Both the position numbers and the translations under genes were made by a program. The notes beneath the pieces are model-generated. The model did no database searches and was not told where the DNA came from. It worked only from the letters and a program-made list of their open reading frames with translations. From Gammaproteobacteria bacterium (lineage in GTDB: Bacteria; Pseudomonadota; Gammaproteobacteria; DSM-26407), in contig JAQVKR010000236.1 in assembly GCA_028694565.1 (NCBI GenBank), positions 1-5,070 of the forward strand: DNA of 5,070 nucleotides. The letters are read 5' to 3'. Below, piece after piece: positions 1 to 5,070 of this stretch (position 1 is the stretch's first letter; the number at the start of each line of letters is the position of its first letter).

Positions 1-960
1 GCCGTTCAGGATCCACTCCATCGACGACTGCCCCGGGTAGAACAGCACCACCTCGCGGCCGGGCACGTCGCTCCAGTCGATGCCGAAACCGCCGTCGGCC
101 GCCGGCTCGGCGGCCGGCGGCGCCACCGCGCCTCCCGCCTGGCCGGCCTTGTAGGCCGCGATCGCCGCGGCGACCGCGGCGGCCGTGCGCGCCTCCTGTT
201 CCGCCTTCATGGCCGCCTGGGCCTCGCGCTCACGCTGGCGGGCCTCCTGCGCCTTGGCCTTCGCCTCGGCCTCGGCGGCCTCGACCCGCTCGAGCCCGGC
301 GGTATAGCTCGCCGGGATCGGGCGAACGAAATCGGGATTGGGTTTTTCCAGCGCCTCCAGCTCGGCGTCGGTCAGCTGGGTATGCACCGGCTTGTGGGCG
401 ATGCCCTTGTGGCAGTCGATGCAGGTCTGGCCGCGCTCCATGGCGTTGAGGTGCTGCTGCCGCGCCCGGGGCTTCTGGTTCACCGGGTTCATGGCGGTGA
501 TGTCGTGGCAGTTGCGGCACTCGCGCGAGTCGGTCTTCTTCATCGCCGCCCAGACCCGCTTGGCCATGATCAGCCGGTTCGCCTCGAACTTCTCCGGGGT
601 GGAGACCGTGCCCATGATCTTGTGGTAGACCTCGTTGCTCGCCTGGATCTTGCGCACCACCTTGTGAATCCAGGGCCGCGGCACGTGGCAGTCAGGACAG
701 CCGGCGCGCACTCCGCTGCGGTTGGCGTCATGCACCGTTCCCCGGTACTCCTGGTAGACGTTCTCCTCCATCTCGTGGCAGGAGATGCAGAATTCCATGT
801 TGTTGGTGGCCTCCATGGCGGTGTTGAAGCCGCCCCAGAAGATCACGCCCAGGATCATGAACACCAGGGCGGCGCCGAGCGTGGCGCCGAAGAGTGTCCT
901 GCGTGACCAGAGACCCCGTTTTTTGAATGGTTCGCCCATCATCCCCCCCGACACCACCAT
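1..960 (-). CDS. nirT: NirT/NapC-family tetraheme cytochrome c with C-terminal extension (3' end beyond window)
   Basis: A membrane-anchored quinol dehydrogenase predicted to pass electrons from the quinol pool to periplasmic reductases, here most likely NirS. The 320 visible residues show a short basic N-terminus, one membrane anchor (about residues 22-44) and four CxxCH heme sites at C58, C88, C148 and C180. The segment FNTAMEATNNMEFCISCHEM is typical of NapC/NirT proteins. Ordinary NirT/NapC proteins end near residue 200. This one continues through an Ala/Glu/Lys/Arg-rich, probably coiled-coil stretch (about 222-265), an Ala/Pro/Gly linker (272-290), and a new domain beginning DWSDVPGREVVLFYPGQSS that is cut by the window edge. 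I chose the ATG at 960 because AGGGA lies 5 bases upstream. In-frame ATGs at 942 and 939 follow a G7 run and are possible alternatives. The gene lies directly downstream of nirS but behind a terminator. The family call is firm; the symbol rests on the nirS context. Confidence 0.88.
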   Translation of the reverse strand, partial: MVVSGGMMGEPFKKRGLWSRRTLFGATLGAALVFMILGVIFWGGFNTAMEATNNMEFCISCHEMEENVYQEYRGTVHDANRSGVRAGCPDCHVPRPWIHKVVRKIQASNEVYHKIMGTVSTPEKFEANRLIMAKRVWAAMKKTDSRECRNCHDITAMNPVNQKPRARQQHLNAMERGQTCIDCHKGIAHKPVHTQLTDAELEALEKPNPDFVRPIPASYTAGLERVEAAEAEAKAKAQEARQREREAQAAMKAEQEARTAAAVAAAIAAYKAGQAGGAVAPPAAEPAADGGFGIDWSDVPGREVVLFYPGQSSMEWILNG

Positions 961-972
961 CACAGTCCCTTG

Positions 973-1014
973 AAAAAGGGCGGGCATGCAGGCTCTGCGC
1001 CGCGATGCCCGCCC
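973..1014 (-). terminator. Intrinsic terminator after nirS
   Basis: Perfect 10-bp inverted repeat (978-987 with 1005-1014, GGGCGGGCAT/ATGCCCGCCC). The 17-base loop contains a nested 4-bp hairpin (GCAG/CTGC). On the minus strand the stem is followed at once by five T residues (973-977). It sits 33 bases past the nirS stop and ends 12 bases before the preferred start of the NirT-type gene, so it should limit transcription into that gene. Confidence 0.85.
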
Positions 1015-1047
1015 TGGCTCAACTACACATCAGCAACGTCCGCTCCC

Positions 1048-2679
1048 TCAGGTGACATGTTCCACGCGGTTGTGGACGTTGAACTTGCCGGTGGGCGCGT
1101 AGAAGCCCTTGATGCGCCCTTTCTCCTCCAGGGTCTTGGCATCGAAGATGACGATCTCGCCGTTGGGCTCCTTGCTGTCCTTGCGGTTCCAGACCGACAC
1201 CCAGACCTCGGTGCCGTCGGCGTTGAACTCCGTGTGCACCGCGGCGTAGCCGGGCTTGTCGGTGATGCGGATGCTCTTGACGATCTCGTGGGTGTCCTTG
1301 TCGAACACCTGGATCGTCTGCTGCACCTCGGGCTCGGGATGCTTGGTCTGGTCCGCCCACACGTACTGGCTGTTGGGATGGGTGCGGATGAACAGGCCGG
1401 GGCCGTCGGTCTCCACCGTGTAGCAGACCTTCCAGGCCTGGTCGGGATGGCCGGCCGGGTCGTTGCCCCAGACGGTCACGGTGCCCTCGCCCAGGTGGGT
1501 GGTGCCGCCGACGGGACCGCACTTCGGATCGTTCCAGTTGGCGCCGGGGCCGGGATGGGGCAGCTTGCCCACGTCGATCATGGCCTCGAGCTTGCGCTCC
1601 TTGGTGTCCACCACCACCATCTTGTTGGAGGCGTTGGCGGCGATCTGGAAGTAGCGCCCGGTGGGATCGAAGAAGCCGTCGTGGAGGAACTTGGCCGAGT
1701 CGATCTTCTCGATGCGCAGGTTGTCGATGTCGCTGTAGTCCACCTGCCACATCTGGCCCAGCTCCTTCATCGAGACCAGCCAGGAGGTCTCGTTGGGCGT
1801 GTCGTAGACCGCGGCGACGCGGGACTCCTCCACGTAGTCGCCGTCCACGTTCACGCCGCGGGAGGAGACCACTTTCAGCGGCTCCATGGTCATCGCGTCG
1901 ACAATCACGAAGTGCGGGGGCCAGTAGGCGCCGCCCACCACGTACTTGCCGTCACCGGAGATGGCCACGTCGCGGGCGTCATAGGCGATCTGGGTCTCCG
2001 CGACCAGCATCTTGTCCGGGGTCTGCCACAGATCGATCTTGTTGAGCTTGCCGTCGCGGCCCATCGTGTACCAGAACCGGCCCGGGTTCTCGGCCTTGGA
2101 GACCGTGGAGTGCTCCAGGGCCTTGATCACGTGCACGGCGTAGCCGGTGTCGATGTGCGCGACGATCTCGTGCTTGTCGCCGTCCACCACCGCCACCTTG
2201 CCCACGTCGCGCTCGATGACCAGGAAGAAGTTCTCCCAGTTGCGGTCATGCAGCGGCTTGGCGGGATAGTCCTTCGGCTCCACGTAGACCTTGGTCCGCT
2301 CCTTCATCAGGGCAAGGGGCATCTCCGGCGGCTTCGGCGGATCCATCTGGATGTAGGTGGCGAGGAGGCTGATGTCCTCCTTCGGCATGATGTCGTCGAA
2401 GTTGTTCATGCCGCCCTCGGTGCCGAGGGTGATGATGCGCTCGAGCCGTTCCTGCCCGAGCTTCATGGTGTTTTCGGGCTCGAGGTTCTTGCCGGTGGCG
2501 CCCTTGCGGAGCACACCATGACAGCCGGCGCAACGCTGGAAGTAGAGTGTCTTCGCCTTTTCGAAATCGTCCTTGGAAAGCGTGGGTGCGTCCGCGGCAC
2601 CAGCCTGCATCGAAACACCGCCGAGGCCCAGCCCGACGGCCAGGCTCAATGCGGTCATGCCCAACTTCATTGTTTTCAT
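1048..2679 (-). CDS. nirS: Cytochrome cd1 nitrite reductase (NO-forming)
   Basis: Periplasmic dissimilatory nitrite reductase that reduces nitrite to NO using heme c and heme d1. The 543-residue product begins with a Sec signal peptide (MKTMKLGMTALSLAVGLGLG, cleavage near AGA-AD, residue 29 or 30). The heme c domain has QRCAGCHGVLRKGATGK (C50, C53, H54) and a likely distal Met91 in GGMNNF. The eight-bladed d1 propeller follows from about residue 140. By comparison with the remembered Pseudomonas aeruginosa NirS, H183 (GYAVH) is the d1 iron ligand, and H333 (FLHDG) and H395 (THLGEG) are the two active-site histidines. The C-terminal PTGKFNV motif is present. The start at 2679 has a strong ribosome site (AAGGGGGG, 2684-2691) and opens the signal peptide; the frame stays open upstream to 2916 without coding character. 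The protein is slightly short because the arm before heme c is reduced to about 20 residues. NirN and NirF are excluded by the full active-site set and the close match throughout. Confidence 0.97.
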   Translation of the reverse strand: MKTMKLGMTALSLAVGLGLGGVSMQAGAADAPTLSKDDFEKAKTLYFQRCAGCHGVLRKGATGKNLEPENTMKLGQERLERIITLGTEGGMNNFDDIMPKEDISLLATYIQMDPPKPPEMPLALMKERTKVYVEPKDYPAKPLHDRNWENFFLVIERDVGKVAVVDGDKHEIVAHIDTGYAVHVIKALEHSTVSKAENPGRFWYTMGRDGKLNKIDLWQTPDKMLVAETQIAYDARDVAISGDGKYVVGGAYWPPHFVIVDAMTMEPLKVVSSRGVNVDGDYVEESRVAAVYDTPNETSWLVSMKELGQMWQVDYSDIDNLRIEKIDSAKFLHDGFFDPTGRYFQIAANASNKMVVVDTKERKLEAMIDVGKLPHPGPGANWNDPKCGPVGGTTHLGEGTVTVWGNDPAGHPDQAWKVCYTVETDGPGLFIRTHPNSQYVWADQTKHPEPEVQQTIQVFDKDTHEIVKSIRITDKPGYAAVHTEFNADGTEVWVSVWNRKDSKEPNGEIVIFDAKTLEEKGRIKGFYAPTGKFNVHNRVEHVT

Positions 2680-2683
2680 GTTA

Positions 2684-2691
2684 CCCCCCTT
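2684..2691 (-). promoter_or_regulatory. Ribosome binding site of nirS
   Basis: Reads AAGGGGGG on the minus strand, 4 bases before the ATG at 2679. It fixes the nirS start at the signal peptide and argues against the upstream in-frame extension. Confidence 0.7.
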
Positions 2692-2724
2692 GCTGCAGTC
2701 ATACACTGTGACCACCAGCACCCG

Positions 2725-2753
2725 GGGTGTCTGCACACGCATGGCCGACACCC
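2725..2753 (-). other. Hairpin in the nirS leader
   Basis: Perfect 7-bp inverted repeat (GGGTGTC at 2725-2731, GACACCC at 2747-2753) with a 15-base loop. The stem can be lengthened by 2 bp if one C is bulged. It lies in the predicted untranslated leader of about 190 bases, 45-75 bases before the nirS ATG. There is no T run after it, so it is not an intrinsic terminator. A role in mRNA stability or translation is only a guess. Confidence 0.35.
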
Positions 2754-2867
2754 GGCCGGTGCTTGTTCTGCAGGAGGATCGCGCCGTTGCGCCTCCCCCT
2801 GGAGTCCACCGAAAAAACCCTCCACGCTGTCTGCTCGTCGCTGGAACAGCTTTCTCCGAGAACGTCA

Positions 2868-2916
2868 AGGACATTTGATAACGGCGATGCCAGACCCGGG
2901 CCTTGACATAGGTCAA
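2868..2916 (-). promoter_or_regulatory. nirS promoter with FNR/DNR-type box
   Basis: TTGACATAGGTCAA at 2903-2916 is a perfect TTGAC-N4-GTCAA palindrome, the form bound by FNR, ANR, DNR and NNR regulators. On the minus strand a -10 element TATCAA lies at 2880-2875. This predicts a transcription start near 2868 and puts the box centre exactly at -41.5, the standard position for a class II activated promoter. The start would give a leader of about 189 bases. Activation by low O2, NO, or both is inferred from the box type; the sequence cannot tell FNR from DNR. Confidence 0.82.
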
Positions 2917-2986
2917 CCACCTGTGAACGCATTCCGGGACAAGGTATGCACAGGTCGGGAGCGACGGCTGCGGCTGCCGGGACCGC

Positions 2987-3012
2987 GGGGATTGGCGGGG
3001 CGGGGAGCGGGG
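2987..3012 (+). other. Candidate G-quadruplex sequence
   Basis: Four GGGG runs (2987-2990, 2997-3000, 3002-3005, 3009-3012) with loops of 6, 1 and 3 bases fit the G4-N(1-7) quadruplex pattern on the plus strand. It lies in the 240-base gap between the nirS box and the hemerythrin start. In such GC-rich DNA it could be chance. If transcribed it would be in the leader of the hemerythrin mRNA. Confidence 0.4.
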
Positions 3013-3034
3013 CGCGAGCCGGCCCGATCACGGG

Positions 3035-3054
3035 AAATGTGAACAAATGTGAAC
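3035..3054 (+). repeat. Tandem 10-bp direct repeat, possible operator
   Basis: Two exact head-to-tail copies of AAATGTGAAC stand about 100 bases upstream of the hemerythrin gene. The core TGTGAAC occurs once more at 2922-2928, beside the nirS FNR/DNR box. The 10-bp period puts the copies on the same face of the helix, as expected for a repeated regulator site. I do not recognise the regulator. Confidence 0.4.
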
Positions 3055-3143
3055 ACCAACCCCGGCATGCGCGCGGCCGATCGCGGCACCGCCGCCCGGC
3101 CCGGCCACGCACCCGTGACCGGGGGGCGCATTCACCAGTCACC

Positions 3144-3149
3144 GGAGAG
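3144..3149 (+). promoter_or_regulatory. Ribosome binding site of hemerythrin gene
   Basis: GGAGAG, 7 bases before the ATG at 3157. It decides that start over an in-frame GTG at 3049, which would add 36 Arg/Pro-rich residues in front of the membrane segment. Confidence 0.65.
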
Positions 3150-3156
3150 AACCACC

Positions 3157-3723
3157 ATGTCAAGAACCCTGTCCATGTTCGGCCTGGCCACCCTGATCCT
3201 GGCGCTGATCGTGCTCACCGCCATCGGCTTCCTCTCCGGGCCCGCAAGCCCCCTCGCCTGGACGGCGCTGGCGCTCCTCGCGGCCATCCCCTTCATCCAC
3301 CGCATCCTGATCAAGCGGCGCTTCGTGCGTTGGCGCGAGAGCTACAGCGTGGGCGTGGCGGCCCTGGACGCGGATCACAAGAAGCTGCTGCGGCTCATCA
3401 ACAACCTGCAGACCGCGATCCACTACCAGACGGGGGAGGAGTTCATCCACGAGGCGCTGGATGAGCTGGTGGACTACACCCGGACCCATTTCGGCCGGGA
3501 GGAGGCGCTGATGCGCGACAACGGCTACCCGGATTTCGAGGCGCACCAGCGCGAGCACCGCGAGATGATCGGCACGGTGAACGACATGGTGGCCCGCTAC
3601 CGGGCGGAAGGCGAGCAGGCCCTCGAGCCCCTGGCCCGGTTCCTGAAGGCGTGGCTGCTCAACCACATCAACGGCACCGACCAGCGCTACGGGCCGTTTC
3701 TGAACGGCAAGGGCGTACGGTGA
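3157..3723 (+). CDS. Membrane-anchored bacteriohemerythrin
   Basis: A 188-residue protein with two N-terminal membrane helices (about 7-27 and 33-50), a basic stretch (RILIKRRFVRWR) and a hemerythrin domain (about 56-182). All seven classical di-iron ligands are present: H74 (DADHKKL), H111 and E115 (HFGREE), H130 and H134 (HQREH), H170 and D175 (HINGTD). The YSVGVAALDADH opening is typical of bacteriohemerythrins. Such domains bind O2 reversibly and some respond to NO. The basic residues after the second helix suggest the domain faces the cytoplasm. It is divergent from nirS and 22 bases ahead of a small zinc-ribbon gene, probably in one operon. A part in O2 or NO sensing, storage or delivery beside the nitrite reductase is inference. 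Confidence 0.93.
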   Translation: MSRTLSMFGLATLILALIVLTAIGFLSGPASPLAWTALALLAAIPFIHRILIKRRFVRWRESYSVGVAALDADHKKLLRLINNLQTAIHYQTGEEFIHEALDELVDYTRTHFGREEALMRDNGYPDFEAHQREHREMIGTVNDMVARYRAEGEQALEPLARFLKAWLLNHINGTDQRYGPFLNGKGVR

Positions 3724-3745
3724 CGGACGGGGGCACCGATCCAGC

Positions 3746-3934
3746 ATGAGCCGAGTCAACTGCATCTACTGCGGCGAGCGCTTCTCCGGCGAGATTCCGA
3801 ACTGCCCGGCCTGCGGCGCGCCATCCCATTTCCAGCAGCGGGGCTGGCGCCCCGGTGCGCGGCGCCGCTTCGCCCTCTGGGTCGCGCTGCTGGCCATCGC
3901 CTGCATCCTCATCGCACTCTGGCTGCCGCGCTGA
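3746..3934 (+). CDS. Small tail-anchored zinc-ribbon protein
   Basis: A 62-residue protein with an N-terminal zinc ribbon made of two knuckles, C6-x2-C9 (NCIYCG) and C20-x2-C23 (NCPACG), a basic stretch (RPGARRR, 35-41) and one C-terminal membrane helix (42-60). The basic residues predict a cytoplasmic ribbon with the tail in the inner membrane. It begins 22 bases after the hemerythrin stop, with only a weak G-rich ribosome site (GGGGG near 3730), so it is probably co-transcribed and translationally coupled. The function is unknown. Ribbons of this form bind structural zinc and often mediate protein contacts, so a partner role for the neighbouring membrane hemerythrin is a reasonable guess. 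Its stop lies 7 bases from the end of the convergent cytochrome gene. Confidence 0.75.
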   Translation: MSRVNCIYCGERFSGEIPNCPACGAPSHFQQRGWRPGARRRFALWVALLAIACILIALWLPR

Positions 3935-3956
3935 GCCGCGCTCACTCCAGCGCGGC
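3935..3956. terminator. Shared hairpin between convergent genes
   Basis: Perfect 8-bp GC-rich inverted repeat (GCCGCGCT/AGCGCGGC) with a 6-base loop. It starts at the base after the zinc-ribbon stop and overlaps the last codons of the convergent cytochrome gene. It could serve transcripts from both sides, but neither strand has a T run after it, so termination by this hairpin alone is uncertain. Confidence 0.4.
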
Positions 3957-4781
3957 GTCAATCGCCCGGCGGACATCCCCCAGGGTGCGGTGCACCCCGT
4001 GGCAGCGTGCACAGACCGCCACCGCCACCTCGGCCACCTGGCGTCCGGCCGCGCGCCGATCGCCCGCCGCGATGGCCTCGCGCAGCATCCGCAGCGCCTC
4101 CTCCGTCGCCGCGCCCAGGATCCGCTCCACCGGCGGCGCATCGCGGTGGCAGGAAGCGCAGCCCGGCCGGATCCGCTCCAGTCCGCGCTCCAGCGCGTCC
4201 GCGTACCCCGCGGCCGCGGCGGGGCGCTCGTCCTGCAGGGAGATGAGCACGCCGTTGACGGCATGGCTGAGCGACTCCATCGCCTCCGCCAGCGTCTGCG
4301 ACGTCCCCTCCCCTTCGCCCGGAACGGTGATCGCCCCGTAATCGGGCGCGCGGTAGAGCGCCGCCACCACCGCCCGGTAGTCGCCGTGACACGATTTGCA
4401 CGTCAGGCGGATGCGCCGCAGCTCGTGCCCGGCGCTCCCGGTCCCGGCCGGCCCCAGCGCGGCCACCAGGCGCTCGACGGCCTCCCCGTCGATCTCCGCC
4501 GACCAGGCCGGCACCATCTCCGCGACGGCCCCGTAGTGCTCGCGGAACCGCTCCGCCCATGCCAACGCCAGCTGCCGATCACCCGCCTCCAGGTACATCT
4601 CCACGGCCTGCAGCGTGCGGCGCAGCTGGAACATGTTGTGCAGCCACGCCTGGCGCTCATTCTGCGGCTTGTACCAGCGCGCCAGCTCCGGCGGCGGCGC
4701 GGGCAGCACCGCCGCGGCATGGGCCACCGTGGCAACCAGCGCCAGCAGCAGGGACGGGACAATCGCATAACGGCTTCTCAT
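3942..4781 (-). CDS. Periplasmic triheme c-type cytochrome of unnamed family
   Basis: A 279-residue protein with a Sec signal peptide (cleavage near residues 21-24, AHA-A) and three CxxCH heme sites: C128-H132 (CKSCH), C208-H212 (CASCH) and C257-H261 (CARCH). The rest is almost entirely alpha-helical by composition. Each heme motif follows a long amphipathic helix, recalling four-helix-bundle cytochromes c', where the heme attaches on the last helix. Conserved-looking features are W46/M50 (QAWLHNMFQLRR), KSCHGDYRAV, and similar short segments after each heme. There is no membrane segment beyond the signal. The start at 4781 has GGAG 10 bases upstream, a rather loose ribosome site. The FNR/DNR box upstream matches the nirS box exactly, so a periplasmic role in nitrite/NO metabolism, as electron carrier or NO-binding cytochrome, is the best inference. 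I do not recognise a named family. Confidence 0.88.
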   Translation of the reverse strand: MRSRYAIVPSLLLALVATVAHAAAVLPAPPPELARWYKPQNERQAWLHNMFQLRRTLQAVEMYLEAGDRQLALAWAERFREHYGAVAEMVPAWSAEIDGEAVERLVAALGPAGTGSAGHELRRIRLTCKSCHGDYRAVVAALYRAPDYGAITVPGEGEGTSQTLAEAMESLSHAVNGVLISLQDERPAAAAGYADALERGLERIRPGCASCHRDAPPVERILGAATEEALRMLREAIAAGDRRAAGRQVAEVAVAVCARCHGVHRTLGDVRRAIDAALE

Positions 4782-4832
4782 GGCTCACTCGCTCCAGGCA
4801 GATCGGTGGTCGGCGCCGCCATCCGCCCGGCG

Positions 4833-4881
4833 CCCCCATACCCTGCAAATCTTAGGAAAATACTGGGTTGACATAGGTCAA
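4833..4881 (-). promoter_or_regulatory. Triheme cytochrome promoter with FNR/DNR-type box
   Basis: TTGACATAGGTCAA at 4868-4881 is identical in sequence and orientation to the nirS box. If its centre is at -41.5, transcription starts near 4833 and the -10 hexamer is CAGGGT (4845-4840). That hexamer keeps only the A at position 2 and the T at position 6, so the promoter would depend strongly on the activator. The predicted leader is about 51 bases. The box is certain; the exact promoter is not. Confidence 0.75.
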
Positions 4882-4955
4882 GGCCCGCCGAGGGGGATTG
4901 CGGATGATTCAAGACGCTTCGGTCCATTGCGTCCAAGTATGCACAAAGTCCAATT

Positions 4956-5056
4956 ACGGGATCATTAGGATGGTCAGGAATATTAGAACCTTTAGAGGCA
5001 ATTTCAGGTTTTTCCAGTAATGCGGTTATAGCCATGATTGCAGTTATGGCAATAGG
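4956..5056 (+). CDS. Fragment of SLC13-type anion permease, probably from another genome
   Basis: The plus-strand frame containing TGG at 4971 reads GSLGWSGILEPLEAISGFSS, then NAVIAMIAVMAIG up to the adapter. This resembles the early part of SLC13/arsenical-pump-type permeases, which carry an EALSGFSNPAVI-like motif followed by a hydrophobic helix. The frame is open back to 4908, but residues before about 4956 lack the expected hydrophobic helix, so the true left limit is unclear. Codons are A/T-ending (TTA, ATA, GGA), unlike every other gene here. Both the fragment call and its foreign origin are inference from a short stretch. Confidence 0.45.
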
Positions 5057-5070
5057 AGATCGGAAGAGCG
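5057..5070 (+). other. Illumina adapter remnant
   Basis: AGATCGGAAGAGCG is the start of the common Illumina TruSeq-type adapter. A 14-base match placed exactly at the end of the window, behind a composition shift, indicates untrimmed adapter rather than genome sequence. Confidence 0.92.

Noticed and set aside
1019..1750. 243-residue minus-strand frame overlapping nirS
   Set aside because: Arg/Gly-rich shadow in another frame of nirS with no independent support.
2805..2835. T6 run in the nirS leader as an intrinsic terminator or attenuator
   Set aside because: No stable GC-rich stem immediately precedes the T run; only a 4-bp pairing around it is possible.
2680..2916. N-terminal extension of nirS to an ATG at 2916
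   Set aside because: The extension would bury the signal peptide, overlap the FNR box and promoter, and ignore the strong ribosome site before 2679.
2903..2951. FNR box at 2903 as a class II activator site for the hemerythrin operon
   Set aside because: The -10 position implied on the plus strand (2939-2944, ACAAGG) does not resemble a -10 element, while the minus-strand fit is exact.
970..3042. 690-residue plus-strand open frame opposite nirS
   Set aside because: It is the antisense shadow of nirS, rich in His/Val/Leu/Gly with no recognisable domain; the minus strand encodes an unmistakable NirS.
3049..3156. GTG start for the hemerythrin gene
   Set aside because: It adds 36 Arg/Pro-rich residues before the membrane anchor and has no ribosome site; the ATG at 3157 has GGAGAG at good spacing.
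3855..4871. 338-residue plus-strand open frame opposite the triheme cytochrome
   Set aside because: Arg/His/Pro-rich product without domains; the minus-strand frame has a signal peptide and three CxxCH motifs.
4778..5035. 85-residue minus-strand open frame at the right end
   Set aside because: It spans the suspected chimeric join and the cytochrome promoter, shows no domain, and opposes the better-supported permease fragment.

Overview
The window is GC-rich proteobacterial DNA (roughly two thirds G+C by eye) carrying part of a denitrification locus. The NirS sequence, the NirT/NapC-type cytochrome and the FNR/DNR-type boxes suggest a beta- or gammaproteobacterium that respires nitrite. The species cannot be named from the sequence.

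Layout. Positions 1-960 (minus strand) hold a NirT/NapC-family tetraheme quinol-oxidising cytochrome with an unusual C-terminal extension that runs off the left edge. A strong intrinsic terminator (973-1014) separates it from nirS (1048-2679, minus), a complete cytochrome cd1 nitrite reductase. Upstream of nirS is a long leader, then a class II type promoter with a perfect FNR/DNR box (2903-2916). A divergent plus-strand pair follows: a membrane-anchored bacteriohemerythrin (3157-3723) and a tiny tail-anchored zinc-ribbon protein (3746-3934). Converging on them is a minus-strand gene for a secreted triheme c-type cytochrome of a family I cannot name (3942-4781). Its promoter region has a second FNR/DNR box (4868-4881) identical in all 14 bases to the nirS box.

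How it fits together. NirT would take electrons from the quinol pool and pass them in the periplasm to NirS, which reduces nitrite to NO. The triheme cytochrome, under the same kind of box, is probably made under the same low-oxygen/NO conditions and may carry electrons or bind NO in the same compartment. The hemerythrin and zinc-ribbon proteins are predicted to face the cytoplasm and could sense or buffer O2 or NO; this is inference from position.

The right end is not reliable. The last 14 bases match the start of the common Illumina adapter. The roughly 100-125 bases before it are AT-richer (about 41% G+C) and encode a piece of what looks like an SLC13-type permease, so the contig probably ends in a chimeric read.
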